Shown piece after piece: positions 49,052 to 56,977 of a DNA stretch of 64,000 bases. The first letter of the stretch is position 1; every line of letters starts with the position of its first letter. The stretch covers positions 620,001 through 684,000 of the forward strand of contig NZ_JAHVJR010000001.1 in assembly GCF_019801175.1 (NCBI RefSeq), in the 5' to 3' direction. The notes beneath the pieces were generated by a model, which was given only the letters and a program-made list of their open reading frames with translations, was not told the origin of the DNA and did no database searches. Both the position numbers and the translations under genes were made by a program. The DNA is from Vannielia litorea (GTDB lineage: Bacteria; Pseudomonadota; Alphaproteobacteria; Rhodobacterales; Rhodobacteraceae).

Positions 49052-50209
49052 TCAGGCGGGGGCGCGCTCTTTCATCGCCGCCGCGAAGCGCTCGAAGAGG
49101 TAGAAGCTGTCTTGCGGGCCGGGGCTGGCCTCGGGGTGGTACTGCACCGAGAACACCGGCTTGCCATCGACCGCGATGCCGCAGTTGGAGCCGTCGAAGA
49201 GGCTCACGTGGGTTTCGCTTACGCCCTCGGGCAGGGTCTGGCTGTCCACGGTGAAGCCGTGGTTCATGCTGGTGATTTCGACCTTGCCGGTGGTGAGGTC
49301 TTTCACCGGGTGGTTGGCGCCGTGGTGGCCGTGGTTCATCTTGATGGTCCGTGCGCCGAGCGCCAACGCCAGCATCTGGTGGCCGAGACAGATGCCGAAG
49401 ACCGGGATTTCCTTGGCCAGCACTTCGCGGATCATCGGCACGGCATAGGCGCCGGTGGCCGCCGGGTCGCCCGGGCCGTTGGAGAGGAAGACGCCGTCGG
49501 GGCCGTGGGCCAGCACCTCTTCCGCCGTGGCGGTGGCGGGCAGCACAGTCACATCGCAGCCCGCGGAGGCGAGGCAGCGCAGGATGTTGCGCTTGGCGCC
49601 GTAGTCGATGGCGACCACCTTGTGGCCCGGCCCCTCGCGCTTGGTGAAGCCTTCTGGCCAGGCCCAGCGCATCTCGTCCCAGCGGTAGCTCTGGGCGCAG
49701 GTGACATCCTTGGCGAGGTCCAGCCCCTCCAGCCCCGAGAATCCGCGCGCGGCGGCGATCAGCGCCTCGAGGTCGAAGTTGCCCTCGGGGTCATGGGCCA
49801 GCGCCACATGGGGCGCGCCCTGCTGGCGGATCGCGCGGGTCAGCCGCCGGGTATCGAGCCCGCCGATGCCCACCCGGCCGCGCCGGGCCAGCCAATCCTG
49901 CAACTGCTCGGCGGCGCGCCAGTTGGAGGGCTCCGTCGGATCCCATTTGACGACCATGCCCTCGGCCACCGGATCGGCGGTTTCGTCATCTTCGGGGTTC
50001 ACGCCGACGTTGCCGACATGGGGGAAGGTGAAGGTGACGATCTGGCCGGCGTAGGAGGGATCGGTCATGATCTCCTGATAGCCGGTCATCGCGGTGTTGA
50101 AGCACAGTTCAGCGGTGCGGATGCCCTCCGCTCCGAAGCCCTGTCCGTAGAACAGCGTGCCATCGGCAAGGGCGAGGCAGGCGGTGGGCTTGGGCTGGCT
50201 TGAGGGCAT
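49052..50209 (-). CDS. carA: Carbamoyl-phosphate synthase small subunit
   Basis: The 385-residue glutaminase subunit supplies ammonia to CarB for carbamoyl phosphate, feeding arginine and pyrimidine synthesis. The N-terminal domain has ELCFNTAMTGYQEIMTDPSYAGQIVTFTFPHVGNVGVN, and the class I amidotransferase domain has LSNGPGDP, the nucleophile Cys in PVFGICLGHQMLALALGA, GHHGANHPV and the His-Glu pair in SVQYHPEASPGP. Length is standard. carB is not in the window. It is divergent from yqeY with a 242-bp spacer that has no other visible gene. Confidence 0.97.
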   Translation of the reverse strand: MPSSQPKPTACLALADGTLFYGQGFGAEGIRTAELCFNTAMTGYQEIMTDPSYAGQIVTFTFPHVGNVGVNPEDDETADPVAEGMVVKWDPTEPSNWRAAEQLQDWLARRGRVGIGGLDTRRLTRAIRQQGAPHVALAHDPEGNFDLEALIAAARGFSGLEGLDLAKDVTCAQSYRWDEMRWAWPEGFTKREGPGHKVVAIDYGAKRNILRCLASAGCDVTVLPATATAEEVLAHGPDGVFLSNGPGDPAATGAYAVPMIREVLAKEIPVFGICLGHQMLALALGARTIKMNHGHHGANHPVKDLTTGKVEITSMNHGFTVDSQTLPEGVSETHVSLFDGSNCGIAVDGKPVFSVQYHPEASPGPQDSFYLFERFAAAMKERAPA

Positions 50210-50451
50210 CGGCGCGACTCCTTCGGGGCATAGGTCAGTGCGGGCAAATCCGCCCGTTCCTAGGCGGGTCCGGGGGAGGCGTCAACCCGCTACCGGAATG
50301 GCGTGCGGGCCGTTGAAACGTGCTGTTTCCGCCACGTTGTCCGGTGCACGGGTTGCCCCACGCGGGAGGGCGGCGTAAGTTGCGCCCTTGTCTGGCCCGG
50401 GGGACGCGCAACCACTCACGCGCGGCGGGCGCAATCAAGGGTTTTTACCGC

Positions 50452-50916
50452 ATGGATATCCGCACCCGCGTCTCGACGGCGCTGAAGGAGGCGATGAAGG
50501 CCAAGGAGGCCGAGCGCCTCTCGACGCTGCGCCTCATCAACGCCGCCATCAAGGACAAGGACATCGCCGCCCGGGGCGAGGACGGCGGCCTTGAGGCCGG
50601 TGTCACCGATGCCGAGGTGCTGGGGATCCTCGGCAAGATGGTGAAGCAGCGGCAGGAAAGCGCCCGCGCCTACGAGGAGGGCGGACGGCTCGACCTCGCT
50701 GAGCGCGAGCTGGCCGAGGTGAAGGTGATCGAGGAGTTCCTGCCGACCCAGCTTACCGAAGATGAGGCCGAGGCCGCGGTGAGCGAGGCGATCGAGGAAG
50801 TCGGTGCCGAGAGCATCCGCGACATGGGCCGGGTGATGGGCATCCTGAAAGAGCGTTACACCGGCCAGATGGATTTCGGCGCCGTTGGCCCGATGGTCAA
50901 GGACCGGCTGGCCTGA
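50452..50916 (+). CDS. YqeY/GatB-like domain protein
   Basis: The 154-residue soluble protein is a GatB/YqeY family member. It opens with MDIRTRVSTALKEAMKAKEAERLSTLRLINAAIKDKDIAARG and continues VKVIEEFLPTQLTEDEAEAAVSEAIEEVGAESIRDMGRVMGILKERYTGQMDFGAVGPMVK, the tRNA-binding-like helical domain that forms the tail of GatB. Its cellular role is not settled. It converges on a glycosyltransferase gene across a hairpin. Confidence 0.93.
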   Translation: MDIRTRVSTALKEAMKAKEAERLSTLRLINAAIKDKDIAARGEDGGLEAGVTDAEVLGILGKMVKQRQESARAYEEGGRLDLAERELAEVKVIEEFLPTQLTEDEAEAAVSEAIEEVGAESIRDMGRVMGILKERYTGQMDFGAVGPMVKDRLA

Positions 50917-50960
50917 TCGCCGCCCCGGCGCCCGGTCGCGCCTGCCTCCTCATTGGTCCT

Positions 50961-50996
50961 TAAAATATCCCGGGGGTGTGGGGGCAGCGCCCCCAC
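50961..50996. terminator. Hairpin-repeat between yqeY and glycosyltransferase
   Basis: GTGGGGGC (50978-50985) and GCCCCCAC (50989-50996) form an 8-bp stem with an AGC loop. With the flanking TAAAATATCCCGGGGGTGT it is the reverse complement of the purU-end element (23829-23865). It sits between two converging genes and may end both transcripts. Confidence 0.6.
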
Positions 50997-51009
50997 TGCG
51001 ACGGTGGCC

Positions 51010-51921
51010 TCAAGCGTCCAAGGCCGGAAACGCAGCCCGGATTTGCGCCTCTTCCTCTGCCGGCACGGCGAACCGCTCCACGAACCGCGCCTTGAAGCTC
51101 ACCCGCCCGCGGCGGGCGCCGAAGTTCTCGCCGTGGTTCAGGATGTAGAGCGCGGCGGGCTCCTGCAGGGGCGCCAGCTTTCGCCCCGCCAGTGCGGCGA
51201 GGTAGGGGAACATCCGGTGCTCATGGGCGGTGAGCGCCTCCAGAAACGCCGCATCGCCCGGATCGCGGGTGCAGCGGAAGGCGGCGCAGGAGCCGCAGAG
51301 CTTCCAGAACGGTTTCTGCCCCGGCTGGGCGAGGCTGCGGGGGGCGGCGCGGGCGAAGGTGCCGAGCCCGGCGTCCCAGAGCCAGCCTTCCTCCACGAGG
51401 TAGCCGCCGGGCGCGCGGCGGGCCAGCATCTCGGCCACCGCGCCGGGGGCGAGCAGGTCATCGGCATCGAAGGGCATCACATAGCCATCTTGCGGCCCCT
51501 GAGTCGGCAGGGCGCGGCAGAGGGCGGCGAGCTTGCGCCATTTGTCGTTGCCGGTCACGTCTTCGGTGAAGGGTAGAAATGTGATCCGGCTGTCGGACTC
51601 GAGCGCGGGCGGCAGGGCGGGGGCGTCTTGCCCGCAGATGAGGGCGCGCCAGCGGGGATTGGTCTGGGCGGCGAAGCTGGCCAATGTCTCGGAGAGGCGC
51701 GCCTCCACCGTGGCCCAGTCGCCGACGTGGTGCTTGCCGACCAGCGGCAGGATGAAGACCACCTCCGGCGCCGAAGGCGCCGCCCGCAAGATGCCGCGGC
51801 GCGTGAGCGCCGCCTGTTCCGAGGGTGCAGGCCCGAGCGCGCGCGCCAGCGCAGGCGAGAGCGCGGCGGCGGCCCGGAGGGCGGCGCGTTTCCATTTGGG
51901 GGTGGCGGGCTGTTGGGCCAT
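51010..51921 (-). CDS. Glycosyltransferase (GT-A type)
   Basis: The 303-residue protein has a nucleotide-sugar transferase pattern: VVFILPLVGKHHVGDWATVEARLSETLASFAAQTNPRWRALICGQDAP at the start, then YVMPFDADDLLAPGAVAEML with a D-x-D-D metal site, and later LVEEGWLWDA, TAHEHRMFPYLAAL. Its acceptor and donor are unknown. Its start overlaps the DUF2244 stop by one base (TGATG), so the two are read as one unit. Confidence 0.8.
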   Translation of the reverse strand: MAQQPATPKWKRAALRAAAALSPALARALGPAPSEQAALTRRGILRAAPSAPEVVFILPLVGKHHVGDWATVEARLSETLASFAAQTNPRWRALICGQDAPALPPALESDSRITFLPFTEDVTGNDKWRKLAALCRALPTQGPQDGYVMPFDADDLLAPGAVAEMLARRAPGGYLVEEGWLWDAGLGTFARAAPRSLAQPGQKPFWKLCGSCAAFRCTRDPGDAAFLEALTAHEHRMFPYLAALAGRKLAPLQEPAALYILNHGENFGARRGRVSFKARFVERFAVPAEEEAQIRAAFPALDA

Positions 51922-52412
51922 CAGTCTCTCAGCGGCAGCAGGGCGGCAAGCTCGGCGTAGAGCGCCTTGCGTTCCTCTTCGCTGAGAAAGGCCCCGATTT
52001 CAACCTCGCGCCCCTTGCCGGAGAGGGTGACGTAATAGGGCACCGGCCCGCCGCTGCGGTGCAGGGTGACGCGGACCCAGTGCGGATTCTCTTCCCAGCT
52101 CAGGGGTGCGCCCTTGGGGTTTTGCCGGGTGAGCAGCAGCCGGTCGGGCCAGAGCGTCAGCTCTTCGAGGATCTCGCCGTCGCGGTAGCTCTTTTGCAGC
52201 AGGAAATAGAGCAGCCAGAGCGCGCCCAGCATGAAGGGCAGAAGGCCCCAGAGCACCGGCGTGCCGAGGGCGGGAATGAGCGGGATGCAGAGCAGCGCCG
52301 CCGTGCCGCCGATGAACCAGACGAAGCCGACCTTCGGCAGCGACCGGAAGGGCCAGGCCGAGAGGGCCGCGCGGGTGCCGTCGGGCGGCGGGGATTGCCA
52401 TGTGTAGGGCAT
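51921..52412 (-). CDS. DUF2244 membrane protein
   Basis: The 163-residue protein has two membrane helices (about residues 28-50 and 53-73) followed by a cytoplasmic domain with REGEILEELTLWPDRLLLTR-like and PHWVRVTLHRSGGPVPYYVTLSGKGREVEIGAFLSEEERKALYAEL, the DUF2244 pattern. The function of the family is unknown, although members are common beside respiratory genes in alphaproteobacteria; here a mini-CtaD gene and ctaD lie just upstream. Confidence 0.8.
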   Translation of the reverse strand: MPYTWQSPPPDGTRAALSAWPFRSLPKVGFVWFIGGTAALLCIPLIPALGTPVLWGLLPFMLGALWLLYFLLQKSYRDGEILEELTLWPDRLLLTRQNPKGAPLSWEENPHWVRVTLHRSGGPVPYYVTLSGKGREVEIGAFLSEEERKALYAELAALLPLRD

Positions 52413-52511
52413 GGGGGCGAGTTTATCCCCGCGGCGCGGCGGGGGCGAGAGGGCTGCGCCTCGGGCGCGTGCCGCGCGGCGCGGCGGCTCGTCGCAGCGG
52501 TGGGGGCGGCA

Positions 52512-53039
52512 TCAGCCCTTGCGCCGGGCGCGGAGCCGGAGGGCGATGCTGGCGAGGAGGAGTGCGGCGCAGCACAGGAGGCCGGTGAAGGTGAGCAGCC
52601 CGCCCAGTTTGGAGAGCCAATTCACCATGGCGATGCTGTCCGGGGTGTCGATGTAGCGCCGGGGCGCGCCGGCTGCGTGCAGGGAAAAGGTGGGGAGGAT
52701 CGTCAGGCAGGCGCCGGTGTGGGCGAGGGCGAGGGCGGCGGCGCTCCAGCGTGGCAGGGTCAGCGCCCCTGCGGCGCGCACCACCAATACGGCAATGGCG
52801 GTGCCACCGAGGATCAGGGCCGAGGTGAGCAGGTAATGGCCGTAGGCCACGACGTAATAGGTGTCGTGATAGGCGCGGTCGATGCTGGTCGCTGACACGG
52901 GCCAGAGTGGGAACAGGGCTGCGATCAGGGCGATCACCGCCCAGCCGGCCAGCAGGGCCAGAGGCAGGGCGAGCGGGCGGTGGCGCAGCAGGAGCAGCGC
53001 GGCGAGCGGTGCGATCATCAGAACGGTCAGCAGGGTCAT
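52512..53039 (-). CDS. CtaD C-terminal mini-paralogue
   Basis: The 175-residue membrane protein corresponds to the last third of cytochrome c oxidase subunit I. Residues 53-65 (IDRAYHDTYYVVA) are identical to CtaD 396-408 of the neighbouring gene, and APRRYID (125-131) matches MPRRYID. Where CtaD has AHFH (H409 binds heme a3, H411 binds heme a), this protein has AYGH, so the heme a3 ligand is lost and the second histidine is kept. The N-terminal eight or so helices, CuB site and K- and D-channel residues are absent. Four or five helices remain. It lies 90 bp downstream of ctaD across a terminator. It cannot be an oxidase; function unknown. Confidence 0.85.
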   Translation of the reverse strand: MTLLTVLMIAPLAALLLLRHRPLALPLALLAGWAVIALIAALFPLWPVSATSIDRAYHDTYYVVAYGHYLLTSALILGGTAIAVLVVRAAGALTLPRWSAAALALAHTGACLTILPTFSLHAAGAPRRYIDTPDSIAMVNWLSKLGGLLTFTGLLCCAALLLASIALRLRARRKG

Positions 53040-53073
53040 CTGGGCGCGGGCATCGTGGCAGGGTCCGGAATGG

Positions 53074-53104
53074 AAAAAGGGCGCGTCGGTGGTGACGCGC
53101 CCCT
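53074..53104 (-). terminator. Intrinsic terminator of ctaD
   Basis: On the minus strand GGGCGCGTC and GACGCGCCC (53079-53087 and 53094-53102) form a perfect 9-bp stem with a 6-base loop, followed by TTTTT (A-run at 53074-53078). It stands between ctaD and the mini-paralogue. Confidence 0.85.
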
Positions 53105-53129
53105 TGATCTTGTTTCTGGTCTCGCCCGC

Positions 53130-54800
53130 TTAGTGGTGGGCGACCTTGTCCCAGTCCTCGCGCTTGGGGAGGATCTCGAAGGTGTGCTCCGGCGGCGGAG
53201 AGGGCAGGGTCCACTCCAGCGTGTCGGCGTGCTCGTTCCACGGGTTGGCCGCGGGCGAGGGGGCGCCTTTGCGCATCGCGTAGAAGATCGTGACGATGAA
53301 GAACACGAAGCTGGCGAAGCTGAGGAAGGCGCCGATCGACGAGATGTAGTTATAGAAGGCGAAGGCTTCGGGGTAGTCGATGTAGCGGCGCGGCATGCCC
53401 TGACGGCCCAAGAAGTGCTGGGGGAAGAAGGTCAGGTTGGCGCCGATGAACATGGCCCAGAAGTGGATCTTGCCTGCGGTCTCCGAGTACATCTTGCCGG
53501 TGAACTTGGGGAAGTAGAAGTAGATCCCCGCGAAGATGCAGAACACCGCACCGAGGCTCATCACGTAGTGGAAGTGCGCCACGACGTAGTAGGTGTCGTG
53601 ATAGGCGCGGTCGATCCCGGCCTGCGACAGCACGACGCCGGTGACGCCGCCCACGGTGAAGAGGAACAGGAAGCCGAAGGCCCAGAGCATCGGGGTTTTG
53701 AACTCGATGGAGCCGCCCCACATGGTCGCGATCCAGGAGAAGATCTTGATGCCGGTGGGCACCGCGATCACCATGGTCGCCAGCATGAAGTAGCTCTGCT
53801 GGGTGAGGCTCATGCCGACGGTGTACATGTGATGTGCCCAGACGACGAAGCCCAGAACACCGATCCCGATCAGCGCCCAGACCATCGGCAGGTAGCCGAA
53901 GATCGGTTTGCGGGCGAAGGTGCCGATGACGTGGGAGATGATCCCGAAGCCCGGCAGGATGATGATATACACCTCGGGGTGGCCGAAGAACCACAGGATG
54001 TGCTGGTAGAGGATCGGGTCACCGCCGCCCGAGGGGGCGAAGAAGGTGGTGCCGAAGTTCCGGTCGGTCAGCAGCATGGTGATGGCGCCGGCGAGCACCG
54101 GCAGGGCCAGCAGGATCAGCCATGCGGTCACGAAGATCGACCAGCTGAACAGCGGAACCTTGAACAGGGTCATGCCGGGGGCACGCATGTTCAGGAAGGT
54201 GGTGATCATGTTGATCGCGCCGAGGATCGAGGAGGCACCCGAGACGTGGACGGCGAAGATCGCGAGGTCCATCGAATAGCCGCCTTCGTTGGTCGAGAGC
54301 GGCGGGTAGAGCACCCAGCCCACGCCCGAGCCGAGCTGGCCGTTGCCGCCGGGCGAGAGCACCGAGGCCACCGCCAGCAGCGTGCCGGCCACGTAGAGCC
54401 AGTAGGAGAGGTTGTTCATCCGCGGGAACGCCATGTCGGGCGCGCCGATCTGGAGCGGCATCAGGTAGTTGCCGAAGCCGCCGAAGAGCGCCGGAATCAC
54501 CACGAAGAACATCATCAGGATGCCGTGGGCGGTGACGAGCACGTTCCACAGGTGGCCGTTCGGGGTGCATTCCTCTGCGGAGGGGATCATCCGCGAGCCT
54601 TCCATGCACATGAACTGCACTTCGGGGCTCATCAGCTCCATCCGCATGTAGACGGTGAAGGCCACCGAGATGAAACCCACCGCCGCGGCGGTGAAGAGGT
54701 AGAGGATGCCGATATCCTTGTGGTTGGTCGACATGAACCAACGGGTGAAGAAGGACCGGTTGTCCTCGTGGTCGTGACCGTGAACGGTGGCGTCCGCCAT
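53130..54800 (-). CDS. ctaD: Cytochrome c oxidase subunit I (aa3 type)
   Basis: The 556-residue protein is the catalytic subunit of the aa3 terminal oxidase, reducing O2 to water and pumping protons. Twelve helices with all key residues: heme a ligands in TAHGILMMFF (H92) and AHFH (H411), heme a3 ligand H409, CuB ligands in WFFGHPEVY (H274) and WAHHMYTVG (H323, H324), the crosslinked Tyr of the PEVY, and D-channel GNYLMPL. The start at MADATVHGHDH is the family N-terminus. The other subunits ctaC and ctaE are not adjacent. It is read away from the DUF5071 gene's stop with a 195-bp leader. Confidence 0.98.
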   Translation of the reverse strand: MADATVHGHDHEDNRSFFTRWFMSTNHKDIGILYLFTAAAVGFISVAFTVYMRMELMSPEVQFMCMEGSRMIPSAEECTPNGHLWNVLVTAHGILMMFFVVIPALFGGFGNYLMPLQIGAPDMAFPRMNNLSYWLYVAGTLLAVASVLSPGGNGQLGSGVGWVLYPPLSTNEGGYSMDLAIFAVHVSGASSILGAINMITTFLNMRAPGMTLFKVPLFSWSIFVTAWLILLALPVLAGAITMLLTDRNFGTTFFAPSGGGDPILYQHILWFFGHPEVYIIILPGFGIISHVIGTFARKPIFGYLPMVWALIGIGVLGFVVWAHHMYTVGMSLTQQSYFMLATMVIAVPTGIKIFSWIATMWGGSIEFKTPMLWAFGFLFLFTVGGVTGVVLSQAGIDRAYHDTYYVVAHFHYVMSLGAVFCIFAGIYFYFPKFTGKMYSETAGKIHFWAMFIGANLTFFPQHFLGRQGMPRRYIDYPEAFAFYNYISSIGAFLSFASFVFFIVTIFYAMRKGAPSPAANPWNEHADTLEWTLPSPPPEHTFEILPKREDWDKVAHH

Positions 54801-54995
54801 AGGTGCTGCCTCCCGGCTTGCGTAGGTTGTCCGAGCGGTCGAGCGAATGGGCCCATGCATCGCGCAGCAAGGCCCGGCTCTCCCTTCAGGACCCGCTTTT
54901 AGGCAACGCATTCAGGAACGGCAATGTGCAAGTGGTCGCAGGGGGTGGAAATTTGCGGCCTCAAACCGGGCAAAGCGCCGGTTGTCCGCGGATTC
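54801..54995. other. ctaD upstream region
   Basis: This 195-bp gap must carry the ctaD promoter and leader. No strong -35/-10 pair or regulator site was recognised. Confidence 0.4.
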
Positions 54996-55385
54996 TCAGC
55001 CCGGCTGCGGGGCGAGCGCCGCGCGGGCCGCCAGATGGACCTCTTCGGCGCGGTCTGCCGAGCCGGGCGCGGTGGCGAGTCGCTCCAGCAGCGGGCGCAG
55101 CGGGGCGAGGTCGGGCGGGGGCAGGCGGGCGATCACCAGCTCGATCAGCCAATATTTCCACACCGCGTCCTCGCTTTGGAGGATAACGCGCAGGTGGGGC
55201 AGCAGCGCGGCGCCCTCGGCCACCAGCAGGTCGGCCACCGGGCGGGCGACGGGCCAGTTGGCATCTTGCACCCATTCCAGCAGCCCGGGCAGCAGCGGCG
55301 TGCGGGCCTCGGGCGCAAGCGCGGCCGCGCGGTGGACGGCGGCGATGTCATGCTTGTCGGTGGGCAGGCAGGCGTTGGCGCTCAT
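54996..55385 (-). CDS. DUF5071 domain protein
   Basis: The 129-residue soluble helical protein shows the DUF5071 pattern TDKHDIAAVHRAAAL, LLPGLLEWVQDANWPVARPVADLLVAEGAALLPHLRVILQSEDAVWKYWLI. It resembles short HEAT-like repeats. The function is unknown. The match is by recalled family motif (LLEWLQDMNWPVA). It lies in tandem with the DUF2177 gene, 45 bp downstream of it. Confidence 0.75.
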   Translation of the reverse strand: MSANACLPTDKHDIAAVHRAAALAPEARTPLLPGLLEWVQDANWPVARPVADLLVAEGAALLPHLRVILQSEDAVWKYWLIELVIARLPPPDLAPLRPLLERLATAPGSADRAEEVHLAARAALAPQPG

Positions 55386-55430
55386 GCCGTTCAGCTATGA
55401 TCTGCGCCGTGAGGCAACAAGGGGGCGTGG

Positions 55431-55829
55431 TCAGCTGCCCTGAAATTTCAGCATCAGCGCCACCCCGGCCCAGGCCGAAACGCCGGTGAGCACGGTGCCC
55501 CAAGCGGTGTCGGTCGCCACCATCGCCCAAGACCAGTCCTTCATCACTGCCATCGAGGTAAACTCGTAGGTGCCATAGGCCATTGCGCCGATGATGGCGC
55601 CGTGGAGCAGCGCACGCATCGGGTCGGCATCGCGCAGGGCGGGGGCGGAGACGAGAAACACGAGGCCGCCGACATAGGCGAGGTAGAAGAGCGCCGCCGG
55701 GGCGAGCAGCGGGCCGTCGCGTAGGGCATCGCCGAGATGGCGGCTGAAGAGCGGCTTCATCACCTGAGTCAGCATGACAGCGTCTGCGACGAGGAAGATG
55801 ACGGCGGTGATGATGTAGAGCAGGATCAT
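55431..55829 (-). CDS. DUF2177 membrane protein
   Basis: The 132-residue protein has four membrane helices. Family-like stretches are ADAVMLTQVMKPLFSRHLGDALRDGPLLAPAALFYLAYVGGLVFLVSAPAL and LHGAIIGAMAYGTYEFTSMAVMKDWSWAMVATDTAWGTVLTGVSAWAG. The role of DUF2177 is unknown. The start at MILLYIITAV is chosen at the first helix. Confidence 0.8.
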   Translation of the reverse strand: MILLYIITAVIFLVADAVMLTQVMKPLFSRHLGDALRDGPLLAPAALFYLAYVGGLVFLVSAPALRDADPMRALLHGAIIGAMAYGTYEFTSMAVMKDWSWAMVATDTAWGTVLTGVSAWAGVALMLKFQGS

Positions 55830-56264
55830 GGGGTGGTCCGTTGTGGCTTGGCGCAGAGATAGGGCGCGGGGGCGCAAGGCAAAGGGCAGGGGGGCGTGGC
55901 CGCAACGGGGCTGCGGCGCGCCCGCCCGCCCACCCCGCGCCGCCGCCCCGTGACGGGGTGCACCGTTATGGGCTCACATCAGGCGCTGCGCTGGGGGCGG
56001 TGTTGCGGTGGATATTTGCAGCAAGAAAATGCAGGCAGGCGCGCGCTTTGCGCATTCTCTTGCTCCAAATATTCCCGCCGGAGGCCTCGAATCTCCTTTG
56101 GACGAACCTGGGCTTTGGCGCGGTGCGGGCGCGAGGGACGCGGCGCGTGCCCACTGGGCGCAGTGAGGCCTGTCACGCCTGCGGCGGCGGGGCGTTTTGA
56201 CAGTCGGGGCGGATGGGTGTCAAATGCCGGGCAGTCGCTGGACGGGGCAAGGGGAGGAGCTCGG
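55830..56264. other. Intergenic region with composite repeat
   Basis: This 435-bp gap has no supported gene. It contains the CCCGCCCACCCCGCGCC block (55925-55941), the direct ATATTT repeat copy D (56012-56031) and its inverted copy E (56053-56072), followed by the promoter region of the response regulator operon. Confidence 0.6.
56012..56072. repeat. Inverted pair of ATATTTGGAGCAAGAAAATG repeats (copies D and E)
   Basis: ATATTTGCAGCAAGAAAATG (56012-56031) faces CATTCTCTTGCTCCAAATAT (56053-56072) across 21 bp. The pair can form a long stem with three internal mismatches. The outside right flank TCCCGCCGGAGGCC (56073-56086) equals, inverted, the left flank of copy B. No tail of T residues, so hairpin-type termination is unclear. 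Confidence 0.7.
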
Positions 56265-56633
56265 TTGGGCAAACGGGTGCTCTTGGTGGAAGACGAGCCG
56301 AACATCATCGAAGCGATCCGGTTCATCCTGAGCCGGGATGGCTGGCACGTGGATACGCATTCCGATGGCGCCACGGCGCTGGAGGCGGTGGCGCGGGCGC
56401 GGCCCGATGTGATGATCCTCGATGTGATGCTGCCCGGAAAGTCGGGCTTCGACATCCTGCGCGAGCTGCGGGCCGAAGAGGCCACTGCGGCGCTGCCGGT
56501 GCTGATGCTCACCGCCAAGGGGCAGGGCAAGGACCGCGATCTTGCGCTGCAATTCGGGGCCAACCGCTTCATGACAAAGCCTTTTTCGAACGACGAGGTG
56601 CTCGACTGCCTGCGCGAGCTGGCGGGGGCATGA
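56265..56633 (+). CDS. Single-domain response regulator
   Basis: The 122-residue CheY-like protein has the acidic pocket (VEDEP), phospho-acceptor D53 (MILDVMLPG), T83 (MLTAKGQ) and K105 (FMTKPFS). There is no output domain, so it acts through protein partners or as a phosphate sink. The start is TTG (MGKRVLL) with AGGGGAGGAG placed 5 bp ahead; no ATG is better placed. Its stop overlaps the next gene by ATGA, and the SSS-type histidine kinase lies two genes on, the presumed partner. Confidence 0.93.
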   Translation: MGKRVLLVEDEPNIIEAIRFILSRDGWHVDTHSDGATALEAVARARPDVMILDVMLPGKSGFDILRELRAEEATAALPVLMLTAKGQGKDRDLALQFGANRFMTKPFSNDEVLDCLRELAGA

Positions 56634-56977
56634 GCGCGGGCGAGCCGCCGCGCGGGGCGCAGGCCGCGCCGGGGCAGCGGCTGATCGACATTGCCGACAG
56701 TGTGGACGCCGAGGACATTCCGCTCTTTCTCGCGCGGCAGACCTATCGCCGCCGCCGCCTGATGGATGCCGCCCGGCTGCTGCCGGTTGTCGGCCTCTGC
56801 CTCGTGCTCTTTCCGCTGCTCTGGATCGGGCAGGGCGAGGGGCCGCAGACGCGGGGCGGGGTGATTTACCTCTTCGGGATCTGGGCGCTGCTCATCGCCG
56901 TGGCGGGGCTTGTGGCCGCGCGGCTCTCGGCCCCGCTTCCGCCCGGCACCGGCGACGAGAGGGACGATGTCGTTTAA
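56630..56977 (+). CDS. Small two-helix membrane protein of the kinase operon
   Basis: The 115-residue protein has two membrane helices (LLPVVGLCLVLFPLLWIG at about 51-68 and VIYLFGIWALLIAVAGLVAARL at about 78-99) after a soluble front end (IADSVDAEDIPLFLARQTYRRRRLMDAARL). No family is firmly recognised. Its place between a response regulator and an SSS-domain kinase recalls the small partner subunits of sodium:solute symporters, suggesting it assists the sensor domain. It overlaps both neighbours (ATGA at the start, 11 bp with the kinase). Confidence 0.7.
   Translation: MSAGEPPRGAQAAPGQRLIDIADSVDAEDIPLFLARQTYRRRRLMDAARLLPVVGLCLVLFPLLWIGQGEGPQTRGGVIYLFGIWALLIAVAGLVAARLSAPLPPGTGDERDDVV

Noticed and set aside
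52980..54902. A 640-codon plus-strand frame opposite ctaD
   Set aside because: It is a shadow of ctaD; the product is low-complexity Glu/Gly/Asp sequence.
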